A stretch of DNA of 64,000 bases from Paenibacillus artemisiicola (GCF_017652985.1 NZ_JAGGDJ010000007.1:114304-178303); one strand, 5' to 3'. Shown: positions 8,551 to 18,388, counted from the first letter of the stretch. Notes: a model not told the origin generated them from the letters alone. Translations and numbers: made by a program.

Positions 8551-11047
8551 ATGAGACGACGGTTTGTGCTTTTGATTTGCGGATTTCTGATCTTGACGCT
8601 GCTTCTGCCTTTTCAGGCGGCGGCTGCGGCATCCGGTTCCGAAGCGGCAGCAGAGCGTTCGAATTTGGAGGTCGCGCTCGTTACGGGAGGCGTGCAGCAT
8701 ACGCTCGCGCTTAAACCGGATGGAACGGTGTGGGTGTGGGGAAGCAATGAATACGCCAGCATCGACGGAAGTTCGACAGACCCTCATTATACGCCGGTTC
8801 AAGTACAGGGGCTTGATTCGGTGTCCGGCGTCGCGGCGGGCGATTCGCATAGTTTGGCCCTGAAAAGCGATGGCAGCGTCTGGACATGGGGTCGGAATTG
8901 GTATGACGGCACGAACAGCGTTTCCCCCGTTCAGGTCGCCAATCTTAGCCGCGTGGCCGCTATAGCTACGGGTCAAGTTCATAATTTGGCAGCGAAAAGC
9001 GATGGCACCGTTTGGGCGTGGGGGTGGAACGTCCACGGTCAACTGGGCGATGGAAGCCGGACGGACCGCGCCGTGCCCGTTCAAGTACAAGGTCTTGATT
9101 CGGTGGTCGCCGTCGCGGCGGGGCAGCTCCACAGCTTGGCGCTGAAGAGCGACGGCACCGTTTGGGCGTGGGGGAGCAATGAATCCGGCCAAAACGGGGT
9201 GCCCGGCGGCTCGATCATCTACGACGGACCCTACGAAACCCCCTACCGGGCTGCGCCCGTTCAAATCCCTGGGCTCGATTCGGTGATCGCCATTGCGGCG
9301 GGACAGCTCCATAACTTGGCGCTGAAGAGCGACGGCACCGTCTGGGCCTGGGGATGGAATAGTTCCGGCCAACTCGGCGATGGCAGCACGACGACCCGTT
9401 CCACGCCCGTTCAAGTGACCGCGCTCGAATCGGTGACCGCGATCGCCGCAGGCTCTTCGCATTCGTTGGCGGTGACGAGCGATGGCACCGTTTGGGCCTG
9501 GGGAAATAATTATTCCGGCCAACTCGGCGATGGCAGCACGATTAATCGTTCCTCCCCCGTGCAGGTAGCCGGGCTTGATTCGGTGTCTTCCGTCGGGACG
9601 ACCGATGGCTCGCACAGCGTGGCGGTTAAGCGCGACAGGACCGTTTGGGCCTGGGGAAATAACGCGTACGGCCAGCTCGGCGACGGTACGACGATAACCC
9701 GCAATACGCCCGTACCAGCCGCGAATCCCGAAGCGCCGCAGTGGCCGGAATACGACGTGCTGACGGTTACCGATGTAACCGCTGCCAGCGTACGGTTGAA
9801 TTGGCGGCCGGCCACGGATGATACCGGAGTCGAGCAGTATTGGGTGTATCAAGATCAGACGCGGCTGACCGCCTTGAATCCTGATGCGACCCATTATGAC
9901 GTGCAGGGGCTGTCGCCGAGTACGTCCTACGACTTTGCGCTGGTCGCCGTCGATGCCGACGGCAACCAAAGCGTGAGACAAGCAGAGGCGGTTACGACGG
10001 CTGCCGATCTACCGGTACCCGAAGCGGAAACGCTGCTTTATCGGATGAACGGAACCATTCTGGACTTTGACCAGGACCGGATCATTTGGAAAGAAAACGG
10101 CGATAAAACGCTCTGGTTGTACAACCGCGCCGGCTAAAAGCCAAGTCAAGGTCTACGATGCCAACGGATCCGTTCGCGCCCTTCGCTCCGGGAATCTAAC
10201 GACGGAAGGCGTGGTGTATTCCTTATCCGACGGCACCGCGATGTATTGGAAGGACGGCTCGGTTCAACGCAGCTGGGAACGGGGGAGCCCCTACGACGTA
10301 AAAGGAAACTTCGCGGTATTTGGCAACACCGCGGTGAACGTAAAGACGGGAAAGTCCCGTTCCTTGCTGAACGCGAATTTTAATAATCGGAACTTCTTCG
10401 ATCTGTCGGCTGACGGAACGGTCGTATATGAGTTTAATACCGGTATTCGCCGCCACCTCGCCGACGATACGGCCACGACGTATTATCCGACCGCGCCCGA
10501 ATATCCGAACAACTACAATGGGCCTTTGACGGACGGCAAAAACATCCTCTACGCCGCGTATACCATGTCCGAAGGCTATCCGAAATGGTCGCTCCAAGTT
10601 CGCGGCGCGGATGGCCAGGTTACCCCGATCACCTTGAACCCGGTCTTGAACGAGGACTATTATAAGACGGACCCGAGAACCTCGTACCAGATCAATAACG
10701 GATGGATTGCCTACAAGGAATACAACAAAGCATCGGAGCGCTGGACCTTGAAAGTCCGGTCGCCGGAAGGCGTGACCCAACTGGCGTATACCGCCCCGAA
10801 ATGGTGGCAGTTGACCGGCGTCCCGCTCACCATTAAGGAGTTGGGGCCGGACGGGACCGTGGCGTACGCGTTTAAAGACACCACATACCTGTATTCCGCC
10901 CAAGCGGGCAAGCTGTTGTATACGTTCAAGGGTCCGGGAGAGCTGCACTACCGGGAACATGTCTTCGGCGGTCAGGGAGAGAATCCGTACCGGTATGGCG
11001 CCTGGTACCGGCTTGACGGAGGATCGTTGTACGCGATTCGCTTCTAA
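8551..11047 (+). pseudogene. Secreted RCC1-repeat/fibronectin III protein split by a one-base frameshift
   Basis: The first frame (8551-10137, 528 residues, start behind AGGAGGG) has a signal peptide, then seven RCC1-type repeats of the form AAGxxHSLALKSDGTVWAWGxN (residues about 45-390), matching a complete seven-bladed propeller, then a fibronectin type III domain (about 400-485). It ends at TAA 10135-10137 in the middle of a new beta-rich domain. The next frame continues it without a gap to 11047 (from KSQVKVYDANG), ending in a WD-like region. Removing one G near 10128-10131 would rejoin them into a protein of about 830 residues. No start signal precedes the second part. It may be a real mutation or a base-calling error. 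Confidence 0.8.
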
Positions 11048-11082
11048 AGCGGAGGCAAGCCACTGAAAGAAGGACAAAGAAC

Positions 11083-11124
11083 AAGCCTCAAGATCCCGTG
11101 TACGCCGGGATCTTGAGGCTTTTT
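11083..11124 (+). terminator. Terminator after the RCC1 gene
   Basis: A 16-bp stem AAGCCTCAAGATCCCG/CGGGATCTTGAGGCTT followed by T residues, 36 bp after the stop. Confidence 0.9.
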
Positions 11125-11210
11125 GAATTCCCGCAAAAACAAGTAGCCCGAACACAATTACACTCGGGTCGAGCTCCGATCCGCCCGATGCCCCGTCCCA
11201 AGCGGACAGC

Positions 11211-11840
11211 TCACAAATACTTCTTCAAATTTTCCAAAATAACCCTATAGGCGTTGGGCCATAAATGGATGCCCTCCACGGTGAATTCAGGCTTCAAATT
11301 TCCTTCTCCGTCCGTTAAGCCTTCGTTCGCGTTAATAAAGGTAAAGCCATGCTGCTTGGCCGCCTGTTCGATCGCGGCATTCGCCTCCAGCAGGTTGGCG
11401 TTCGTTCGGGTGGCAAACATCGCTGCTTTCTCGGATTCCTCCATTCCGAAGTCCGCTCCCGCATTAACCGGATAGTAAGCCATCACGAAGACTTCGCACA
11501 GCGGCAGCCGCGCTTGCAACTGATCCATAATGGACGCGTAATTCATAAGCAGCGCCTCCTTGCTGTACCCCTCGGCCCCGATATCATTCGAGCCGATATT
11601 GATGAAGAGCTTGCTCGGTGCCAAATCAAAGATACAGGCGTCCATCGATTGCAGCAGGTCCGCGGTCGTCGTGCCGCCAATGCCCCGATTATAGATGACG
11701 CGGTCAAGTCCGAGATTCCACGACAGCTGCATTTCATGAATCGGAAATCCTTCCATCAGCGAAGAGCCTACGAATAAGATCTGCCCTTGTTTGGCGTGCC
11801 TGTTCAGCATGCGGTATTCCTTCAGCTTGGATGGGTTCAT
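11211..11840 (-). CDS. SGNH/GDSL-family hydrolase
   Basis: A 209-residue cytoplasmic protein starting at ATG 11838-11840, behind AGGAGTG; the frame is open 19 codons further upstream without a good site. The SGNH blocks are visible: catalytic Ser in LFVGSSLMEG (about residue 25), Gly in YNRGIGGTT, Asn in NIGSNDIG, and catalytic Asp/His in EGIHLWPNAY near the C-terminus. No signal peptide. Members hydrolyse esters, acetyl groups on sugars or lysophospholipids; which one applies is unknown. It stands alone between two terminators. Confidence 0.88.
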   Translation of the reverse strand: MNPSKLKEYRMLNRHAKQGQILFVGSSLMEGFPIHEMQLSWNLGLDRVIYNRGIGGTTTADLLQSMDACIFDLAPSKLFINIGSNDIGAEGYSKEALLMNYASIMDQLQARLPLCEVFVMAYYPVNAGADFGMEESEKAAMFATRTNANLLEANAAIEQAAKQHGFTFINANEGLTDGEGNLKPEFTVEGIHLWPNAYRVILENLKKYL

Positions 11841-11967
11841 AGCGATCACTCCTATTATGGATGATTCGGTTTCTTTGTTAAATCCTACCACCCCCAATTA
11901 GACGGCTTGCCTGCCAAAAGGTTGCGTCCGCATGCCTTCTCCTTCTTCCCCGCCATAGCAGCTCAAG

Positions 11968-12012
11968 CAAAAAAAGGCTGCAACAGGTCGCTTGCGCTTC
12001 CCTGTCACAGCC
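11968..12012 (-). terminator. Terminator of the SLH/Ig-like gene
   Basis: Minus-strand stem GGCTGTGACAGG/CCTGTTGCAGCC followed by T7, 40 bp after the stop at 12052. Confidence 0.85.
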
Positions 12013-12051
12013 CTCGGCCCGTATGCCGGCCGCCGCGGTTAACGATGTCGT

Positions 12052-14895
12052 TTAGTTCAGAAAACCTACGTGAAGCAAGAGATTGTAAATCAGTGCGGCG
12101 GTCTCCGCGCGAGTCGCGGATGCCTGCGGGTTCAAATTGCCCGCGGCGTCGCCGTTCATGATCTTCAATTGCGCCAGCGAAGCCACCGCGGATTTGGCGT
12201 ACCCGGCAATCGCGTCGCGGTCATGGAACGCGTCCAAAGCCGCCTCGCCAGGCGTCGTCCCATCGTGGAGATACGCCAGCACCCGGCCGAGAATGACGGC
12301 TTCTTCTTGGCGGGAGATCTCCCGGTTCGGCTTGAAGCTGCCGTCCGCATAACCGTCGATGAACCCGCGGAAAGCCATGGCTTCAAGCACGCCCGCGTAC
12401 CAAGCATCCGCGCTCACATCCGTGAACGCCGCGCGGCCCGAGCCGGTATGGAGACCCAAGCCCCTGGCGATCATTTGGGCGAATTCCGCCCGCGTCACCG
12501 CGCCGTTCGGCTTGAACGAGCCGTCGGCATACCCGGTAAGAATCAGCTTGTTGGCCAGCACCGCGATCTTGCCCTTGGCCCACGAGCCGCCGATGTCGGA
12601 GAGCGCGCTCGTATGCCCGATGACGGTGTAAGCCGAATTATGATCCGCCTTGATGACGGCAACGGACGTACCGCCCACGACCGCAAACGTCGTCGGAACC
12701 GGCGTCACCGAGCCGTCCGCCTGCAGCACCACGCCAACGGCCTTGGACGGATCCACGGACGCGGTCAGTTCAAAGGAACGGTTGATGTAGGTCCCTTGGA
12801 AATCATTGAGCGCATAGGTACGATCGGGCGTCACGACGGCAAGCGAGAAGCTGGCGACGGGAGCGGCCGGCGTGCCGCCGACGCCCGCTGCCTGCCGGCT
12901 TGCCGAATCCGCAGGCGCCAGCTGTATCGCGACCTGAAGCTCGGCATGCTTCGCGTCCGTCTCCGACAGTCCTAACGCCTGCATCACGGCGGCTTCGTTC
13001 GCCAGTGCCGCCGGCAGTTCATACGTTACGCCTTGGCTTTGGAACACGACCCTCGCGTCCTCGTGCTTGGCAAGCAGCGCCGTCAGCAAGCCCGGCGTCA
13101 GCGTTATGACGGCCTTGCCTTTCGACTCGGCCAGCAGGACGACGACGGTTTGCACATCGCCCTGATCAATGCGGCTCAGCAGCTCCGTTTGGTTCACGCT
13201 CACAACGGTGTCGCCGGCGCCGTTCGTCTTGGTCTGCACGGCGGCCACAACGGCGTTCGCGGCCTGCGCGCCAAGCAGAGCTTCGGTCGCATGCGTCAGA
13301 TCCGCGGATGGCGTTGACGCGGGCGGCGTTGTGCCTACAACCGGATAAGGCGTACCCTTCACGGTCAGCGTGAGCGTGGTTTCGCTCTCTTCGTCGCCCT
13401 TAGCGACCGTTACGGTTAACGTGACGGTCTCATCGCTGCCGAGAGGTCGATGCACGACGCCCGTATTGGAGACGACGGCCGGATTGCCGGAAGACCAGGC
13501 CACATCCGAACCGTGCGCGCCCGCCGTACCCAGTGCCACGTCGCTCGTGACGCTGCCGTCCGAATCTCCGTCCGCGTATTCGACCGGGAGATGGGCTTTG
13601 TCGTAGGCGACGGCTTCGGCGTCCGTCTCGGGCTTCGTGAGCACCTGCAGATCGAACGCTTTGGTATCTACGGCGTCCCCCCTGGTCAGCGTAGCCGTCA
13701 GGACAACATCGGCCGGGCCGTCCGCGAAGTTCGGCTGATGCACCGTACCGTCGGCCTCCACAACCGCCGCGTTTGCGGACGTCCAGCTGATCGCGACGCC
13801 GTTCACGGAAGCCGGCAGCTGCAGATCCTGGGTGACGGCGGATTCGGAATCGCCGCTCGCGTAGGTCGGGTTGATGGCCGGCTTCTCCCAGTTGATCCAT
13901 TCCGCGTCATACCCGATCACGGACAGCACGAACGTCGCCGTATCGGATGCGCCGTTTTTGGCGATGACGGCGGTCAACGTGACGTTCTTCGTTGCCGATT
14001 GCCTCGTCACTAGGCCGGTATCGGTCACGACGTCCGCATTGTCGGTACTCCACGCGATGGCGGTACCGGTAATCACGTCCTCGAGCGGCAGCGTTACGCT
14101 GCTCAAGACGTAGGCTTGCGTCTCGTCCGCGCCGTAAAACGGCGTCAACCCGGCTTTCGTGTTCGCGACGCTCTCTTCGTCGGTCAACACATTGCGCGGC
14201 GCGGTTCCGATGACCGTGATCGCGAAGTCATTCGTGACCGGTACCGCATCGCCTTTGGAAATCGTTGCCGTCAGCGTGACGACCGTGTCGTTCGTCTGCC
14301 GGACTACGTGCCCCGTGTCGGAAATCACGTCCGGCGTATCCGAGAACCAGGAGATATCCGTCCCGTTGATGATATCCGTCGTCGGCAGCGTCATGTCGGA
14401 CAGCACCCAGCCGATGCTCTCGTCCGTATTGAAGAACGGCGTCAGCGCCGCCTGCGTATCCGCTACGCTCTCGGCATCGGTCGCCGTGCCGCGATAGTCG
14501 GTGCGCCCGAAGAATTCTCCGGCGTTCGGCCCCGAGACGGTGATCAAGCTGGATTTGCCGACGACGCCGGAGAGAAGGCTGAAGCTGTCGGACGTCGTAT
14601 AGACGGCCACGATATCGGTTCCCGCGAGCTGTTCGTTCAGCAACCCGACCAGGTCTTGCATATCCGCGAAACTGCGATCCAATGTAATCGCAGCGGAGTG
14701 CCCGGCTTCGTCCCCGACCGTAAACGTCTTGGCGTTGCCGCCAGAGAAATCAAAATTCGACACCCAGCTTGCCGCCTCGGCCGCGGTCCCGCTTCCTGCG
14801 CCGGCAGAAGCCAGCCCGCCGAAACCGGTCAATAGCATCGTAAAGACGATAAGGACGGTCAAACCTCTCATAGCTCTGTTGCGTTGTTCGTTCAT
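12052..14895 (-). CDS. S-layer-anchored protein with atrophied Ig-like repeats and three SLH domains
   Basis: A 947-residue exported protein. Residues 1 to about 40 are a signal peptide (RGLTVLIVFTMLLTGFGG). From about 140 to 500 there are four similar repeats of about 90 residues containing patterns like ITGTAIAWSTDNADVVTDTGLV and VTLTATISKG, the atrophied bacterial Ig-like fold. A spacer of about 250 residues follows. Residues about 775-947 hold three SLH motifs (GYADGSFKPNGAVTRAEFAQM, GYADGSFKPNREISRQEEAV, NGDAAGNLNPQASATRAETA) that bind the secondary cell-wall polymer. No catalytic domain is recognised, so it is probably a surface structural or binding protein. It is monocistronic. Confidence 0.88.
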   Translation of the reverse strand: MNEQRNRAMRGLTVLIVFTMLLTGFGGLASAGAGSGTAAEAASWVSNFDFSGGNAKTFTVGDEAGHSAAITLDRSFADMQDLVGLLNEQLAGTDIVAVYTTSDSFSLLSGVVGKSSLITVSGPNAGEFFGRTDYRGTATDAESVADTQAALTPFFNTDESIGWVLSDMTLPTTDIINGTDISWFSDTPDVISDTGHVVRQTNDTVVTLTATISKGDAVPVTNDFAITVIGTAPRNVLTDEESVANTKAGLTPFYGADETQAYVLSSVTLPLEDVITGTAIAWSTDNADVVTDTGLVTRQSATKNVTLTAVIAKNGASDTATFVLSVIGYDAEWINWEKPAINPTYASGDSESAVTQDLQLPASVNGVAISWTSANAAVVEADGTVHQPNFADGPADVVLTATLTRGDAVDTKAFDLQVLTKPETDAEAVAYDKAHLPVEYADGDSDGSVTSDVALGTAGAHGSDVAWSSGNPAVVSNTGVVHRPLGSDETVTLTVTVAKGDEESETTLTLTVKGTPYPVVGTTPPASTPSADLTHATEALLGAQAANAVVAAVQTKTNGAGDTVVSVNQTELLSRIDQGDVQTVVVLLAESKGKAVITLTPGLLTALLAKHEDARVVFQSQGVTYELPAALANEAAVMQALGLSETDAKHAELQVAIQLAPADSASRQAAGVGGTPAAPVASFSLAVVTPDRTYALNDFQGTYINRSFELTASVDPSKAVGVVLQADGSVTPVPTTFAVVGGTSVAVIKADHNSAYTVIGHTSALSDIGGSWAKGKIAVLANKLILTGYADGSFKPNGAVTRAEFAQMIARGLGLHTGSGRAAFTDVSADAWYAGVLEAMAFRGFIDGYADGSFKPNREISRQEEAVILGRVLAYLHDGTTPGEAALDAFHDRDAIAGYAKSAVASLAQLKIMNGDAAGNLNPQASATRAETAALIYNLLLHVGFLN

Positions 14896-15023
14896 TTTGC
14901 TGCCCCTCTGCGGAAGATGTAGGAAGATAGACTTAGATTAACCACTAGGTAGTATAGCATATTCTGCTAGATTCGGACTGCCGCCAACCCCATATCGAGC
15001 AAAAAACAGAGCCGCTTGCATGC

Positions 15024-15065
15024 AAAAAGGCCTTAATGCCCGCTTCCACGCGGCCATTAAGGTCC
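15024..15065 (-). terminator. Terminator downstream of the DUF1330-like gene
   Basis: Minus-strand stem GGACCTTAATG/CATTAAGGCC followed by T5. It lies just after a possible small ORF (15077-15171). The remaining bases 14896-15023 show no gene. Confidence 0.8.
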
Positions 15066-15219
15066 TTGCGGCGATGCTATTGGACGAGCTTGAAATAAGC
15101 TTCTTGATACCGCCGCATCCGTTTGACGTCCGCTTCGGTTGGATGCCGAATCCGAGCCCATGCGTTGACATGGCAGCCTCCTCGATTCGCTCGTTCGACT
15201 TTGACTTGCTTCGATCGCC

Positions 15220-15513
15220 CTATGCCAAGGCGGTCATGAGGCTCAGTTCAATTACCGCGCCGGATTCGCTAAGCAAATGGGCATGCCGGCTGCGTCTCGG
15301 ATCATTCCGATAATCCTCGAACGACTGGGGCGATGGGAACCAGAGGATATGCACCTCGGTAAGACGATCGGGGCTCTGGAGTCTTTTTTCTAATTTCGCG
15401 CCGTGGTCGCGAAGCAGGGGGAGCACCAGACTCTCGTATTCATTGAATTTCGCCGCGCCTGCTTCGGGAATCTTCGCCGTCATGACGTAGAACCGATTCT
15501 TGCATTCTTCCAC
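15220..15513 (-). CDS. Small DUF1330/dimeric alpha-beta-barrel-like protein
   Basis: A 97-residue protein. I place the start at GTG 15511-15513 because GGAGG lies eight bases upstream, and because the family begins right there with a strand like NRFYVMTAKIPEAG. The upstream open frame (to 15597) lacks a ribosome site. The pattern KFNEYESLVLPLLRDHGAKL, then EVHILWFPSPQSFEDYRNDPRR and a C-terminal LLSESGAVIELSLM strand, fits the DUF1330 ferredoxin-like fold. No enzymatic role is established for these proteins. Confidence 0.72.
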   Translation of the reverse strand: MEECKNRFYVMTAKIPEAGAAKFNEYESLVLPLLRDHGAKLEKRLQSPDRLTEVHILWFPSPQSFEDYRNDPRRSRHAHLLSESGAVIELSLMTALA

Positions 15514-15752
15514 CTGCAGCACCTCCAAGACTTCGTTAACGGATGTTGGGTTAACCGGCACGCTATCATAATCCCCGAATCGCATCCCGTCAAGCAATTA
15601 TGCGCGAAAGTACGACCTGTCGGGCGTCCCCCCCCTGCTTTCAAACGAAGCATGAATTCCCGCGCAATGCGCCCGATATCGCTTTTTTCAAATCGCTCCG
15701 TTTCGCGTACGATTGTCATGAGGTTGACGCTACAGCGCGAAGGAGAGATTAC

Positions 15753-15992
15753 ATGAACCGCGTGGACAAAATCCGGTTTGCGCTTATTCACGGCGAAGCC
15801 CCGGAAGCCCCTTGTTACGGATACATGGAGCTGGACCGGGACGGCGCGATGATCGCGCTCTATAACGAACATGGCGAGGAGCTGGACATGCACGGGGGAC
15901 ATGAATTCGTCCGGGTTCGCACGCTCGGCAAGTTCGACAACGACGACCGCGATCACTTTTATGACTTGTTGGAACGCGATGGCGTGGGGTAG
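15753..15992 (+). CDS. Small acidic protein of unknown function
   Basis: A 79-residue protein with ATG 15753 behind AGGAGAG. The frame is open upstream to 15600, but without a ribosome site, and there it overlaps the opposite-strand promoter region. The sequence is charged, with a likely beta-rich core (YGYMELDRDGAMIALYNEHGEEL) and an acidic tail. I do not recognise a family. No signal peptide or membrane segment. It stands alone, divergent from the DUF1330-like gene. Confidence 0.6.
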   Translation: MNRVDKIRFALIHGEAPEAPCYGYMELDRDGAMIALYNEHGEELDMHGGHEFVRVRTLGKFDNDDRDHFYDLLERDGVG

Positions 15993-16141
15993 CGCTGCGC
16001 GGCAGACCATCTTTTGACTGAAACGATCTAAGCCCAACCCGCTTCACTGTCTTAGGAAATAAGCGAACGGCATACGCTAAGGAGTGAACTTTTCACGGCC
16101 TTTCGCGGGTACTTAACGCTTTCTTCGAGGAGGAAGACGAC

Positions 16142-16888
16142 ATGGCAAAGCGAAAATCATCGGAGCCCCGCGGACGCAAAGGCACCTCCGCCGCGCTCCC
16201 GGCAGCTGACGCAGCGAAGCATGCTGCGCTTCGTTCCGCACCCGAAACCTCAAATAGGAAAGGGTCCTCCGGATCGTTCAGCAACAGCGCGATCGCGATG
16301 ATGCCGCCCGGACAGCCCGTGCCCCCGTCGAAGCAGGAAGAAATTCTCGGCATCAAAATTGCCCGGGCAATGAGATCCGGCCCGCATTCCATCACTAAAG
16401 ACGCGACCGTAGCCGAATTTGGACCGGGCGGCAGCCTGATCATCCTCCGTCACGGCACCAACGAATGGACTTGCTTCCCCGGCGACGAGAATCAGATCGG
16501 CAATCCCCCGATGTGCGCCGACCGCATGGGCCTGCAATGGACGATGGACATCATGGCCAGGAAACCGCGGCCCACGAATACGGCCCCGGGCCTCATCTAT
16601 ATGCTCTGCGGCGCCACGCAGCACAGCAACACCGATCCGTTCGATCGCACGAGCCCGGCCATCCCGATCGGCCCGCATTGGATGATCATTTGGCCGTTCG
16701 GCGCCAAGCGGAGCGGATTGCCCGCGACGGTCCGCGATGCCGGCGCCTGGGTGATGTTCGACGGCACGCCGTACGCCTATCTGCACATCTGCGGCACGCC
16801 GTGGACGGGCAACGTGTACGACGTGAACAACCCCGGCGGCCAGGTGCCAATCTGGACCATGGCGTACGGCCCGAGGCGGGAGCCTTGA
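16142..16888 (+). CDS. Conserved hypothetical protein with a Trp/Cys/Pro-rich beta domain
   Basis: A 248-residue protein with ATG 16142 behind GAGGAGG. The first 65 residues are low-complexity (Ala, Ser, Lys, Pro) without a signal peptide. The rest is a distinctive domain with ITKDATVAEFGPGGSLIILR, NEWTCFPGDENQIGNPPMC, DRMGLQWTMDIM, IYMLCGATQHSNTDPF and IGPHWMIIWPFGAK. I recall similar uncharacterised proteins, usually exported, in proteobacteria. Here the domain is attached to a basic N-terminus instead of a signal peptide. No function is known and I can identify no catalytic motif. It is monocistronic. Confidence 0.7.
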   Translation: MAKRKSSEPRGRKGTSAALPAADAAKHAALRSAPETSNRKGSSGSFSNSAIAMMPPGQPVPPSKQEEILGIKIARAMRSGPHSITKDATVAEFGPGGSLIILRHGTNEWTCFPGDENQIGNPPMCADRMGLQWTMDIMARKPRPTNTAPGLIYMLCGATQHSNTDPFDRTSPAIPIGPHWMIIWPFGAKRSGLPATVRDAGAWVMFDGTPYAYLHICGTPWTGNVYDVNNPGGQVPIWTMAYGPRREP

Positions 16889-17025
16889 CGCGGGCAAGGG
16901 GCCGGGCCCCTGCTCCATCACTCCCCTTCAATTATTAGGCGGTGGCCGGCATCCGCTTCAAACGACGCTCCCCCTTAAAGGCTCGCCTTCCCAATCCGCA
17001 ACCGCCGCGCCCCTTTCCCCATGAC

Positions 17026-17049
17026 AAAAAAAGCCGCATGCTCTGCGGC
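17026..17049 (-). terminator. Terminator of the FHA-murA operon
   Basis: Minus-strand stem GCCGCA/TGCGGC with a 5-base loop followed by T7, 46 bp after the murA-like stop. Confidence 0.85.
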
Positions 17050-17095
17050 TTCGCCTTACTCGGCTTATTGGCCATTCATCCATCTAGGAACGAGG

Positions 17096-18388
17096 TTATG
17101 TACGCATCGACATCCGATCGGCCATGCCGCAGGCATCCAGCTCCCGCATCGAGAGCGAAGCGCCGATGTCCCGGAAGTTCGCGATCGCGTCCTCATACCC
17201 GCGCTCGACATGCTCGACGCCCGTAATATACGTGCTTCCCTCCGCCGCCAACCCGGCCAGCACCAGGCTGATGCCGGCACGCACGTCGGACGCATGCACC
17301 CAGCCGCCCTGCAGAGGAACTCCGCCGCGAATGAAGGCACTCTCGCGTCGTAACTCGATCTGCGCGCCGAGCCGCCTTAACTGGGGCACATGGGCGAAGC
17401 GCTTCGGGAAGACGCGGTCGGTAATGATGCTCTTGCCCCTGGCCTGCAGCAGAAGCGCGGTCATGGGCTGCTGCAAATCGGTCGCGAAGTTCGGGTACAT
17501 GCCCGTCCGAACCCGCGTGGCCCTCAGCGAACCCGTCCCGAGTGCCGTGACGTGCTGCTCGCCGCGTTCGATGTGCATGCCGATCTCCTCGAGCTTGGAC
17601 AAGCAGGCGTCCAGATGCTCGGGGATCACGTCCTGGACGGTCACTTGTCCCCCGTGAATGCCCGCGGCCATTAAGAACGCCCCCGCGATCAGGCGGTCGG
17701 GAATGACGGCATGCGTGCCGCCCTGCAGATAAGGGACGCCTTCGATGCGAATCTGCGGCGTGCCTGCCCCGTAGATCCGCGCGCCCAGCCGGTTCAGCAG
17801 GACGGCCGTATCGACGACCTCCGGATCTACCGCGGCGTTGCGAAGCACCGTCCGCCCGTTTGCCCGGACCGCCGCAAGCATCGCGTTAATGGTGGCACCG
17901 GAAGTAATGGTGTCGAAATAAATGTCCGCCCCCTTCAATTCGGCGGCCTCGACGACGAAATGATCGTCGAAGAGCTTGACCTCGGCGCCAAGCGCTTGGA
18001 AGGCTTTGAAATGCTGGTCGATCGGCCTGGAGACGAAATCGTCCCCGCCCGGAAAGCCGATCGTGACGCTGCCGAATTTGGAGAGCAGCGCGCCGGCGAA
18101 GTAATAAGAGGCCCGGAAACCGGCCGCTTTGCTCGGGTCGATGACGGCGCTGTGAATCCAGCGGGGATCCAGGACGACTTGTCCGCCGTTCTGTTCCATG
18201 GACAGGCCGATATCCTGGCTGATCGCCGTAATCATGCGAATATCCTCAATCCGGGGAATGCCGTTCAGCGTGACGATGTCGTCCGCCAGACAAGCGGCGG
18301 CAAGCAGCGCGAGCGAGCTGTTTTTCGAGCCGGGGATGCGCACGGTGCCGTTCAACGGACCCGAGTAGTCGACTTGGATGTATTTCAT
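17096..18388 (-). CDS. murA: MurA paralogue (UDP-GlcNAc enolpyruvyl transferase) with Cys-to-Asp active-site change
   Basis: A 430-residue enolpyruvyl transferase of the MurA type, which adds enolpyruvate from PEP to UDP-GlcNAc in the first committed step of peptidoglycan synthesis. Lys22-Asn23 in IPGSKNSS, the Asp in NFATDLQQP and the Arg in VRAGISLVLAGL are conserved. The loop that normally reads PGGCxIGxRPxDxH is PGGDDFVSRPIDQH, so the fosfomycin-reactive Cys (115 in E. coli) is Asp116 here and the IG pair is lost too. It is coupled by ATGA overlap to the FHA/winged-helix regulator gene. It is probably an accessory paralogue rather than the housekeeping MurA, though this window cannot show that. 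Confidence 0.88.
   Translation of the reverse strand: MKYIQVDYSGPLNGTVRIPGSKNSSLALLAAACLADDIVTLNGIPRIEDIRMITAISQDIGLSMEQNGGQVVLDPRWIHSAVIDPSKAAGFRASYYFAGALLSKFGSVTIGFPGGDDFVSRPIDQHFKAFQALGAEVKLFDDHFVVEAAELKGADIYFDTITSGATINAMLAAVRANGRTVLRNAAVDPEVVDTAVLLNRLGARIYGAGTPQIRIEGVPYLQGGTHAVIPDRLIAGAFLMAAGIHGGQVTVQDVIPEHLDACLSKLEEIGMHIERGEQHVTALGTGSLRATRVRTGMYPNFATDLQQPMTALLLQARGKSIITDRVFPKRFAHVPQLRRLGAQIELRRESAFIRGGVPLQGGWVHASDVRAGISLVLAGLAAEGSTYITGVEHVERGYEDAIANFRDIGASLSMRELDACGMADRMSMRT

Noticed and set aside
8500..9981. 493-codon minus-strand frame with apparent internal repeats
   Set aside because: The repeats are only the reverse complement of the RCC1 repeats of the plus-strand gene.
10118..10140. 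Programmed ribosomal frameshift in the RCC1 gene
   Set aside because: No canonical slippery heptamer or downstream pseudoknot is visible; a simple indel is more economical.
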